NCBI GenBank assembly: GCA_036703985.1
Contig: DATNQN010000057.1
Location: 310,001 to 374,000, forward strand
Length of the DNA: 64,000 nt
Source of the DNA: Leptolyngbyaceae cyanobacterium
GTDB taxonomy: Bacteria; Cyanobacteriota; Cyanobacteriia; Cyanobacteriales; Aerosakkonemataceae
Reading direction: 5' to 3'
Of the stretch, positions 38,362-47,000 are shown in pieces (position 1 is the first letter of the stretch; each line of letters opens with the position of its first letter). The position numbers were made by a program, and so were the translations under genes. A model generated the notes under the pieces. That model saw only the letters and a program-made list of their open reading frames with translations, made no database searches and had not been told where the DNA came from.

Positions 38362-39183
38362 TTATTTTCTAGTAGGATTTGAAGGCTGGGCTGGCTGGCT
38401 CGGTAAACCTAACTGCTGCCAAAACCGAAGGAAACTGACTGGTTGGATAAAACGCCACGCTACCAAACCTGCTGCGACAATCACGGCCAAAGTTATTAAA
38501 CCACCAATCAAACGGGAAAGCGCACCAGTTCCCCTGCTTTTTTTGTCCGATGATGCGCTCCGGGCGGCTGATGCTGGCCCGGTCATGGTGGATACGGCAG
38601 TTGGAGCAGACTGGGAGGGAGTTTCTGCGATCGCTTGGGTTTGTATTTTTGCTTGACCGTTCGCCGTTGCCGCACCTACTGTACTTAAAGTTTGTTGTTG
38701 TGCGGTCACGGCTGGGGGTCGTTCGCCCGTTCGCACCCACTGCAAAAATGCAGCCCTAGTAATTCCGCAAAAATTAGGAGTACCTAAAGAGGGAATGCGT
38801 TGCAATATCGGTTGAGTATTAGAGACAAAAACCACTAAATTATTCGGTTGTTCCAAAGCGAAACCATAGGCACACTGGGCCACCGCCACGACTAATCTGG
38901 CTTGTTTACTTAAGGATGCACCGCCAGGGGGAGCGATCGCCGGATGGGTCGCATGAGCGTTTGTCAATTGCCAACCGCTATCGGGAAAAAACCGCATAAA
39001 CTCCCTGGCGGCTTTTTCCACTTGGGGTTCTGGGGCGCGACCCGTGAGGTATTCAATTTCTTCATATACCATTTGAGGCACGTAGCAGTTACCGATGCGA
39101 GAGTATTCTTGCCATTCGCGAAGGCTGCTACCCAACAAGGCGCTTAGGTCTAGAAGTACCAGAACGGGCGGTGGTGTAGACAT
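38362..39183 (-). CDS. PIN-fold protein with C-terminal membrane anchor, active site probably degenerate
   Basis: This 273-residue protein has an N-terminal PIN-like domain (about 5-145): VLVLLDLSALLGS keeps the first Asp, and VPQMVYEEIEYL keeps a Glu. The third acidic position in LSKQARLVVAVAQ and the usual TND motif (here FVSNTQPIL) lack the aspartates. A low-complexity Ala/Thr/Ser/Gln linker (about 155-225) precedes one transmembrane helix (GGLITLAVIVAAGLVAWRFI) and a short Pro-rich tail. Catalytic RNase activity is therefore doubtful; a membrane-tethered RNA-binding or scaffold role is possible. No antitoxin gene is next to it, so a VapBC system is unlikely. Confidence 0.75.
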   Translation of the reverse strand: MSTPPPVLVLLDLSALLGSSLREWQEYSRIGNCYVPQMVYEEIEYLTGRAPEPQVEKAAREFMRFFPDSGWQLTNAHATHPAIAPPGGASLSKQARLVVAVAQCAYGFALEQPNNLVVFVSNTQPILQRIPSLGTPNFCGITRAAFLQWVRTGERPPAVTAQQQTLSTVGAATANGQAKIQTQAIAETPSQSAPTAVSTMTGPASAARSASSDKKSRGTGALSRLIGGLITLAVIVAAGLVAWRFIQPVSFLRFWQQLGLPSQPAQPSNPTRK

Positions 39184-39186
39184 AAC

Positions 39187-39270
39187 CGAATCGATTTTGA
39201 ATTTTAGATTTTAGATTTTAGATTGTCATTGGTCATTGGTTAGTTGTCATTGGTAATTAGTCATTGGTCA
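39187..39270. repeat. TTTTAGA and TCATTGG heptamer runs
   Basis: Four TTTTAGA-type units are followed by TCATTGGTCATTGG-type units, upstream of the PIN-like gene. The half-palindrome AAAACCCGGTTTATT at about 39313-39327 lies nearby and lacks its partner arm. Confidence 0.75.
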
Positions 39271-39416
39271 CGAATAATTTGTTTGATTAAGACTTACGCG
39301 CCGAAAGAGAAAAAACCCGGTTTATTGTTAGGTATCGGTGGTTTAAAGAAAGGATGTTCAGTCCTGAAAACTGATTATGACGTAAGTTATTTGCTCGACC
39401 AATGACTAATGACAAC

Positions 39417-40949
39417 TCAAAATAAACTATTTGCACCAATTCCCAAGCGTCCAGCTAATCCTGGAGATAAGGGAATCAGAGTAGCGATCGTTAAAAATAG
39501 AGCTAACAAACCTAAAGCTGCTCTTGCATCATCGGGTTCGCTAATCTCATTCAGGCTAGGGCGTTCTAAATCTCTTTGCAGGAACAGAATTACAATTGCC
39601 CAGTATATCGCGATGGGATTGGCTAAAGATGCGATCGCCAACACGATCGAAGTAGCAATGCTGATTCTGGTCGCTACTTTTCGACCGTAGATCGCTAGCA
39701 CGATGCGACCCCCATCTAACTGTCCCGCCGGCATTAAGTTGAGCGCAGTAATTACTAATCCCAACCAACCAATAATTGTTAGTGGATGAATACCGACCAA
39801 AGGCTGCTGTAAAGCAGAACCTAAAATTACTCGTGCTAAACTTCCCACGAGAATCGAACCTTGGAAAAATTGGGCAGGTACTTGGAAAAAACTGCCAGGA
39901 TGGGACAGGGACAAACCTACGATCAACATCAGCAGGGAAAGTAGCCCACCAGCTGCCGGCCCTGCAAAAGCAATATCAAACAACACCTGGCGGTTGGGTA
40001 AGAGGGATTCAAAGCGGGTAATTGCGCCAAAAGAGCCGATTTGCCAAGTAGGAATGAAATAAGGCCAACTCAGACGAATTTGATGACGACGCGCTAACCA
40101 CCAATGCCCGATTTCGTGGACGATTAAAATCGCTAAAATTCCCGCACCAAGGGGAAAAACTTCGGTGAAACGGCTGAGGTTATTGTAAAAATCAAAGCTT
40201 TGCAGGATACCAGCAGTTTCCAGGGTAGTAGCGATCGTTGCCAACAACAGTATGACGGCGAAAATCTTTTGATTGATGGTGGAAGGTTTCGGGTCGTTGC
40301 TACTGGGTAAAACTACCACTACAGGCTTATTTTCGGGATTTTCGATCAAGAATAGCCGATAGCGATCGCCTAACCTTTCCTTCAACGCAGACGATAAGCG
40401 ATCGTGAACTGCCTGTGCCTCTCCCCGTAAGTTACCTTTAAAGATCGCTCCTTGCTGGTAAGGAATCGTTTCGGTAGCAAAATAAGTATCGATGCCAAAA
40501 ATTCCTTGGATTTTCTGCAAGTCTTCATTTGGAATCGGCATTGTTTCCGGAGCAAATACTACTGATTCCAGTTTTATTTGGCCATCTGACGGCTGATTGA
40601 CTGCTGAGTTGTTGGATGTAGCCTTTGCTTCTTGTTCGGCGTTGAGCCTTTTAGCGGCACGCTCCCGCAAAACCTCATCCTGTCCGGCACTCCGCAATTG
40701 TTTGCCCAAGTAAATATATAAACCAGTAGCAGTCACCAACATCAACAAGATACTGACCAAGTTTAGATAAATTCCCGCAGCAAACAAACCAAAAAATAAC
40801 AGCCAGGGAGCCATCAACACCACCGACTGCAACCAGGCTAAGATTCCCAGTTTGCCATAAGGCTTGGCACGAGAAAAACCCCAGCCCAATATCCCCAAAG
40901 CAGCTAGTACAATTAGTGCGATTAAAGATGTCTCTGATGTGGTAAACAT
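39417..40949 (-). CDS. Site-2-protease-type M50 metalloprotease (EGY-like)
   Basis: A polytopic membrane metalloprotease of about 510 residues. Zinc motif HEIGH is at residues 278-282 (LIVHEIGHWWLARRH). The third ligand lies in NLMPAGQLDGGRIVLA. At least seven hydrophobic helices are visible, two near the N-terminus (about 8-28 and 50-90). A soluble region at about 105-225 (IFGIDTYFATETIPYQQGAIFKGNLRG) matches the plant plastid EGY proteases and their cyanobacterial relatives. Such proteases cut within membranes to release anti-sigma factors or process membrane proteins. ATG 40949 was chosen over a TTG two codons upstream, because AAAGG lies eight bases before it. Confidence 0.93.
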   Translation of the reverse strand: MFTTSETSLIALIVLAALGILGWGFSRAKPYGKLGILAWLQSVVLMAPWLLFFGLFAAGIYLNLVSILLMLVTATGLYIYLGKQLRSAGQDEVLRERAAKRLNAEQEAKATSNNSAVNQPSDGQIKLESVVFAPETMPIPNEDLQKIQGIFGIDTYFATETIPYQQGAIFKGNLRGEAQAVHDRLSSALKERLGDRYRLFLIENPENKPVVVVLPSSNDPKPSTINQKIFAVILLLATIATTLETAGILQSFDFYNNLSRFTEVFPLGAGILAILIVHEIGHWWLARRHQIRLSWPYFIPTWQIGSFGAITRFESLLPNRQVLFDIAFAGPAAGGLLSLLMLIVGLSLSHPGSFFQVPAQFFQGSILVGSLARVILGSALQQPLVGIHPLTIIGWLGLVITALNLMPAGQLDGGRIVLAIYGRKVATRISIATSIVLAIASLANPIAIYWAIVILFLQRDLERPSLNEISEPDDARAALGLLALFLTIATLIPLSPGLAGRLGIGANSLF

Positions 40950-41641
40950 TTCCAAACCTTTGCGACTGAGACAAAAAGCTTAGCCAAATCAGGCGCGATC
41001 GTCGCGCTTTCCATTGAGAAATCTGAGAAACTAACAGATTTCCCTGCTAATGCTTAACAATTGTTTACAGATCGAGCAGTTACTAGTAGATCTACTGTAA
41101 GCGAGAAATAGACCTACGTGAAGCGAGATCGCAACTAGTTTTTTCAATTGAGCAGAGAAACAAAAAACTCTCCACGCAACGGTAAACATATATTTTTAGG
41201 CATAAGATGGTATGGATAGAGCATATACTCTGGCTTACATTACCAATCAACCGTTTTTAAATTTTTACTGCTTTTTGACGAAACGATAGAAAAAATAGAA
41301 AGTTTTCGCGTAGATTAGATTAGCTTGGCTTTTTACTTACAACAATATTGTTTACTTTTGTTTTCAAAAAATTTACTTAAAGTGAGTTATTGTTCACTTT
41401 GTATAGAAATTTATTTATGTAAAAAAAATGTATATTTTAAAGCTTTGAGTAATATAGGATAATAAAGTAGGGAATTATAAATTTACAGTCTTATACAGCA
41501 CTTTTGAGATGTATGAGGTACAAAGTGATGCCTAAAACCCTTGTGAAGTTAGCTTCTACTGTACCTCATAAACCCCGAATCCGCTGTAACACTGTAGAAA
41601 GTAATATCAAATCAATTCAACCAAATAATCAATTTTAGCCT
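40950..41641. other. 692-bp AT-rich intergenic region
   Basis: No gene is seen. An 11-bp inverted repeat occurs: TATGAGGTACA at 41511-41521 and TGTACCTCATA at 41559-41569, with a 37-base loop. Similar words (ATGAGGTACAC) recur at 11000. It may be a fragment of a dispersed element. Confidence 0.5.
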
Positions 41642-41851
41642 TTAGCTATAACTACTGACTTGGTTCGTTAACAAATCTTGCAAGACGTCATATGGCTGAG
41701 AAATTTCCCATTTATCAGTCATATTAGGGTCTTGATAGGGTTTTAAATACTGATTCTTCATCGGAATGGGAAATCCAGGAATAATCAATAATTCTAGAGA
41801 TAAACCGACCGTGAGCGTGGTAATAGATAGACTTTTTCTTATCCAACTCAT
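41642..41851 (-). CDS. Possible small exported protein, 69 residues
   Basis: The N-terminus looks like a signal peptide (charged MSWIRK, then SLSITTLTVGLSLELLII). The rest is polar (NQYLKPYQDPNMTDKWEI, DVLQDLLTNQ). GGAAG lies eight bases before the ATG. I recognise no family. It is isolated in a gene-poor stretch, next to a MITE-like element. It could be chance. Confidence 0.35.
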   Translation of the reverse strand: MSWIRKSLSITTLTVGLSLELLIIPGFPIPMKNQYLKPYQDPNMTDKWEISQPYDVLQDLLTNQVSSYS

Positions 41852-41919
41852 AGGTAAACTTCCGACTGAGGAAAAGCGTAGTTTTTTTTGATTCTATTTA
41901 AGGTAGCAGAGATATTTGA

Positions 41920-42051
41920 TAAGTAGGATGGCATGGATAAACGCACATAGGCAGGGCGGGTAAGATAAGCGAGTAAAACGGTTGTATCTCAAGCAATCTA
42001 ACTAAAACCGCCCCTACAAATCTACCTTCGTTTTTCACACTTACCTCCTTA
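41920..42051. mobile_element. MITE-like element B (about 132 bp)
   Basis: This is the inverted partner of 11088-11220. Ends TAAGTAGGATGG (41920-41931) and TTACCTCCTTA (42041-42051) are imperfect inverted repeats. Internal blocks CCGCCCCTACAAAT, TACCTTCG and TTTTTCACAC are the complement of those in element A. No coding capacity. Confidence 0.65.
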
Positions 42052-42305
42052 GCAGTTCACTTAAATACTGCCACATTTACACATTTACTATTTTGGCAGG
42101 AGTTTCGGGATTTTCGGCTAGGGAGAAAGATTTGTGACACCCAAGCAAGTGAATTGGTATGAAGTGGTTGAAAGAGAAAAATAAATTGTTCTGTTTGCAT
42201 AGAGTAGGAATGTAGACCGTCTCCCGTCAAGAGTAGCTCTGTGACGGGAGCCAAGAAAGAGTTGTTTAAACGAGTTCAAACAAGGCTGAGTTGGTTACCA
42301 GATAA

Positions 42306-43226
42306 CTACTTTTGTTTGTAACTTTCGATCGCTTGCCTGAGATGGCCGTGATTTTCAGCTAACAGGCTTTCTGCTTCTTCTTTAGTCGTTCCCGTCCAGT
42401 GCATTAATAAAGCTAGTTTGACGGATCGCCCGCTTTTTTCGAGTAAATATCCGGCTGCTTCTCGATTTAAGTCGGTGAGGTCTTGCAAAATGCGTAAAGC
42501 TCGATCGCGCAGCTTAGTATTCGTAACTGCCACGTCTACCATTCGATTGCCATAAACTTTGCCCAGTTGCACCATCACGCCAGTAGAAATAATATTTAAA
42601 GCCATTTTAGTCACGGTTCCCGCTTTCAGACGGGTGGAACCAGCTAAAATTTCCGGGCCAACGATCAGGCGAATGTCAATATCGGCAATAAAACTCACTT
42701 GTTCTGCTGGCACGCAAGCCATGAAAATAGTAGTAGCGCCTCGTTGTTGAGCGGCTTGCAAAGCGCCTTGGACGAAAGGAGTAGTTCCTCCGGCGGTAAT
42801 TCCCACTACTACATCTAAATGGTTGATTTGTCGTTGAGCGATCGCAGCTGCACCATCGTCTGCTTTGTCTTCCAAATCTTCCGAACTGCGAATTAAAGCA
42901 CCAGCGCCACCAGCAATAATTCCCTGTACTAATTCCGGCGGGCTACAAAACGTGGGCGGGCACTCTGCTGCATCCAGCACCCCCAATCGTCCGCTAGTCC
43001 CCGCACCGACATAAAATAAACGTCCGCCTTGACGTAATGACTTAGTTGCGGCTTCGATCGCTTGGGCTAGTTGAGTGCGGGCGGCGGCGATCGCCGCAAT
43101 CGTTTGAGTATCTTCCCGATTGAACAAATCCACCAACTCTAGAGTACTGAGTTGGTCTAAATTCTGGCTGTTGGGATTGATTTGTTCGGTAAGAAGATGG
43201 CCCCTTTCTTGAAGATCGTTCATCAT
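42306..43226 (-). CDS. murQ: N-acetylmuramic acid 6-phosphate etherase
   Basis: This 306-residue enzyme cleaves the lactyl ether of MurNAc-6-phosphate to GlcNAc-6-phosphate, in peptidoglycan recycling. The SIS sugar-phosphate fold is visible: RLFYVGAGTSGRLGVLDAAECPPTF, GIIAGG, VVGITAGGTTPFVQGAL and PEILAGSTRLKAGTVTKMALN. The C-terminal helical part has AGYLLEKSGRSVKLALLMHWTG. Length is normal. Two ATG codons start the frame (MMNDL); either is possible. It is not next to anmK or a MurNAc transporter. The muramidase at 13.7 kb could feed the same recycling route, but the genes are not linked. Confidence 0.97.
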   Translation of the reverse strand: MMNDLQERGHLLTEQINPNSQNLDQLSTLELVDLFNREDTQTIAAIAAARTQLAQAIEAATKSLRQGGRLFYVGAGTSGRLGVLDAAECPPTFCSPPELVQGIIAGGAGALIRSSEDLEDKADDGAAAIAQRQINHLDVVVGITAGGTTPFVQGALQAAQQRGATTIFMACVPAEQVSFIADIDIRLIVGPEILAGSTRLKAGTVTKMALNIISTGVMVQLGKVYGNRMVDVAVTNTKLRDRALRILQDLTDLNREAAGYLLEKSGRSVKLALLMHWTGTTKEEAESLLAENHGHLRQAIESYKQK

Positions 43227-43319
43227 TTGTTAATTATCAATTGTTTTTTAAAGCCAGGAGTGAGGGGTCAGAATTCTCCGACTCAGAAGGAAAAAACTGA
43301 ATTAGAAAATTTACCCAGT

Positions 43320-43405
43320 CTAGATTCTAGATTCTAAATTTTAAATTCTGACTGCTGGATTCTAAATTCTGAATTCTGGATTGGAAACTCCTGGATTCTG
43401 GATTG
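43320..43405. repeat. GATTCTA/GATTCTG heptamer repeats
   Basis: Many tandem TAGATTC/TGAATTC/TGGATTC heptamers lie between murQ and the DUF3110 gene. Same STRR class as the rpo spacers. Confidence 0.8.
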
Positions 43406-43416
43406 GAGACTCATTC

Positions 43417-43791
43417 TCACAAAAGTCCTTCTAAGCGACGGCGAAGGCGATCGAGTTCGGAATCGGACATTTCGGACTCGGTGCGATCGGCCATTTCGCG
43501 ATCGGGTTGCCAATCTGTTCGATCTAGGTTAGTTTCTGGTGGGAGAGCTAAAGCTCCTTCCGGAATCAGTTCCCAATCGTAATCTGCGCTTTGGCAAAAT
43601 TCTTTAATTTCCTCATCGTCTATTGCTTCTACCGAAGGAGAGAGAAAATCCTGCGCCTCCAGCTGAACGCAGAAGCGCGTAGCGTCGTCTTCTGACTCGA
43701 ACATCAACACTTTATCGCGATCGCCAATTTTGAGGGTATGAATTCCCTCATTTTCAGTACGAGCATTAAATAAGAGTACAAATACGCGCAT
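43417..43791 (-). CDS. DUF3110 family protein
   Basis: A 124-residue soluble protein of the DUF3110 family, which is limited to cyanobacteria and plants. Conserved features are MRVFVLLFNARTENEGIHTL, VLMFESEDDATRFCVQLEAQDF and PSVEAIDDEEIKEFC. The C-terminal part is acidic and helical (MSDSELDRLRRRLEGLL). The ATG at 43791 is chosen; a GTG three codons upstream would add MIP, which the family lacks. Function unknown. It is upstream of murQ on the same strand with about 190 bases of repeats between them. Confidence 0.85.
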   Translation of the reverse strand: MRVFVLLFNARTENEGIHTLKIGDRDKVLMFESEDDATRFCVQLEAQDFLSPSVEAIDDEEIKEFCQSADYDWELIPEGALALPPETNLDRTDWQPDREMADRTESEMSDSELDRLRRRLEGLL

Positions 43792-44074
43792 GGGTATCAC
43801 TACATTGCATCATCGTTCATTATCCTACTAATTAAAATTCCCCTGAGAAGTCACCATTGGCGAAACTGATAACTCGACGTATCCTTAAATAGATTTATCC
43901 TCATTTTTAAATCGCATCTGCTAAACAGGCAGCAATCGTAGGCACTTCAAGTCTAGAATGCTTCCAGCAACAAGCGCGACCCGATCGATCCGGCAAAATG
44001 GAACTAGGGACAGTACCGTAGGGTCTTACGTTACCCGCTCTTAAGTAGTCCCTATTTTAGGTGTGAGGCAAAAG

Positions 44075-47000
44075 ATGACTAACTCTCCCAATTCAGATAA
44101 CCAAGCAAATCGTCGTGTATGGCTGCTATGGTTGAGCCGCACTGGTATGGCTTTCGGTGTCATTTTACTAGTGGGCGTAGCCGCTGGTGCTTGGTGGGCG
44201 TGGATGTTTATTCAGGAGCAGTTAGCCCCTTTAGTTGAGAGAAATCTAACTCAAACCTTAAAAAGACCGGTAAGTTTAGGGAGAGTAGAAAGTTTTTCCC
44301 TGAATTCGCTGAGATTTGGGCGATCGGAATTACCCGCTACGGCTACTGATGCCGATCGCGCTTCCACGGAAGCAGTAGAAGTACAGTTTAATATCATTGA
44401 CTTACTGTTAACTCGCACCCTCGAACTAGACCTCACCTTAATTAGCCCTGATGTTTATATCGAGCAAGACGAGCAAAATCGTTGGATTGCTACCCAAATC
44501 GGTACTCAAGAAGGGCAAGGGCCAATTACCACCAAATTGGACTCGGTGGGATTAAGAAATGCCAAAGTAGTATTAGTACCGAATCCCAAACCAGGGAATA
44601 AGCGAATTCCGGTGGGAATAAATGATTTGGGCGGTAATGCTCAATTTTTGGACAACAATCAACGCATTAGATTTGATTTGGCTGGAAAACTCGTAACGGG
44701 CGGTAACTTTAACATTGCTGGCGAACATTTGCCCCCCAGCCAACAAACGAACATACAACTACAAGGTCAAAATCTGCTAGCTAACGAGCTCGATCGCTTA
44801 CTTAAATTACCCCTCGATTTAAGAGCGGGGCGCGTCGATGGCAACTTGAACGTCAGATATAACCCAAATGCGCCCTTGTTTTTAACGGGGACGGCAAATT
44901 TGCAGGACATAACTGCTGGAATCAGACAACTACCGACACCATTGACGTTGGTCAATGGTATGTTACGTTTCAACGGTCAGATAGTTGCTTTAGAGAAAGT
45001 ATCGGCTCTGTTTGGCCAAATTCCCCTAGAAGCTACTGGCGGTTTGCATACCCAAAAAGGTTATGACATTGCCGCCCAAATTCCCAGTATTCCGATCGCA
45101 AATATCGTTCAAACTCTCAATTTAAAACCCCCAGTCCCAGTCAACGGGCAAGTAAAAGCGGGTATCAAGTTAACCGGGCCGATCCAAGCTCCGGTTCTGT
45201 TAGGTGAATTTGCCACAACTAGTCCAACGCTAGTTGACAAACTGACATTTAGTTCATTAGGCGCTCGCTTTGCTTTAGCACCAACTAGTAACGAATTAGC
45301 GATCGCCAACATTGACGCAAAACCAGCAGTAGGCGGTCAAATCACCGGGAAAGGTCAAATCAAACTAGGGCAACAAGGCGGATTAGTATTCGACCTGCAA
45401 GCCCAAAACGTCCCAGCAGAACCGATCGCGCAGCTATACGGTACAAACATCCCCGCAGGCATCAAAATCGGCAACGTTACCGCCAAAGCCCAAGTATTTG
45501 GCCCCTTAAACGACATCCGCACCGTAGCGCGTTGGCAAGCGCCCCAAGCTACCTATGCCGGCAGTGGAGAAATCATCGTAGCTAGAGGGCAAACCGTATT
45601 GCGGGATGCTACCTTTAACGTTCCAGGCGGTACAGTGCAAGCGGCTGCGGCTATTGGCGGTGGAAAATGGGAATTGCTAGTGGAAACTCCCCGTTTGCCA
45701 GTTAGTAGCGTGTTAGCGCTTACCCAGACTGGGACAGAGGGCAGGGGACAGGGGGCAGGAGAGCAAGCAGACATACCCCTCCCGATTCGGCAAGGGGTGA
45801 TTAGTGGAAGGGCGAAATTAAACGGAAATCAGGGTTCTTTTGCACTAGGGGATATTCAAGCGATCGCAGAAGGAAATTTGCAAGCAGCAGGTGGTAATAT
45901 CCAACTGCGGCGAGGAGCTTTACAATCAGGTCGCTGGCAAGCATTAGTAACTACTTCTGGCGTTCAATTAAGTCGTTTTCCACAAACACCCCAACAATTA
46001 CAAGGCGCAACATTTAATAACGGACAATTTCAACTAGCAGGAACCGTTGATTCATTTGCGCTTCCCGACATTCAAGCAATCGGTAAAGGCACCCTTAATG
46101 TCGCAGGCGGAAACTTGCAAATACTCCAAGCAGGACTCCGCAATGGCAATTGGGAAGCGATCGTCAGCGCTAACAGCATAAACCTATCAAGATTTGCCCA
46201 AATACCGCCACAAGTACAAAGCGCATTTAACGGTCGTTTCCGGCTAGCCGGAAACTTACAATCCAGCGATATTAATAACATTAAAGCTATTGGAGAAGGA
46301 AACATTCAAATCGCTGGCGGTCGAGTACAAATCCGCCAATTACAACTTAATGAAGGTAATTTACAAGCATTAGTTAATGCCTCTGGAGTACAACTCGGTC
46401 GTTTTCCCCAAGTCCCTCCACAGCTACGAGGTTCTTTTAGCGGCGACCTAAAAGTAGCGGGAAATCTCGATAACTTAACAGCACCAGAAGGGCAGCAACC
46501 TTTATCTCAAATAGAAGCAATTGCGAGAGGAAATCTCCAAATTGCAGGCGGCAACATTCAAATTCAGCAAGCGCAATTAACTCAAGGTAACTGGCGAGCA
46601 TTAGTTGGCGTTTCTAACGTACAAATAGCGCGTTTTCCCCAAGTACCAAATCAATTACAAGGTTCCTTTACCGGTCGGGCAGTAATATCGGGCAACCTCG
46701 ACACTTTAACACCACAACCTAACGAATCGCCTTTAAATCAAATTGAAGCCGCAGCCGAAGGCACGCTGCAAATTGCTGGCGGTAATGTTCGCATTCAGCA
46801 AGCAGTATTAAATCAAGGAAATTGGGAAGCATTAATTGCCGCTTCAGGCGTACAACTCGCACGCTTACCCCAAGTACCCGCACAGTTTAGAGGGACTTTT
46901 AACGGTCGAGCCAAATTAGCAGGAAATATTGCCACTCTTACGACTCCATCTAAAGAGTCGCCTTTATCACAAATTCAAGCTATTGCTGAAGGAAATTTAC

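Noticed and set aside
38362-39183. VapC-type toxin of a toxin-antitoxin pair
   Set aside because: There is no antitoxin gene beside it, the active-site residues are not intact, and the protein has a membrane anchor and long linker unlike VapC.
42057-42254. 65-codon minus-strand frame after the MITE-like element
   Set aside because: Random composition, no start signal. Partly in AT-rich spacer.
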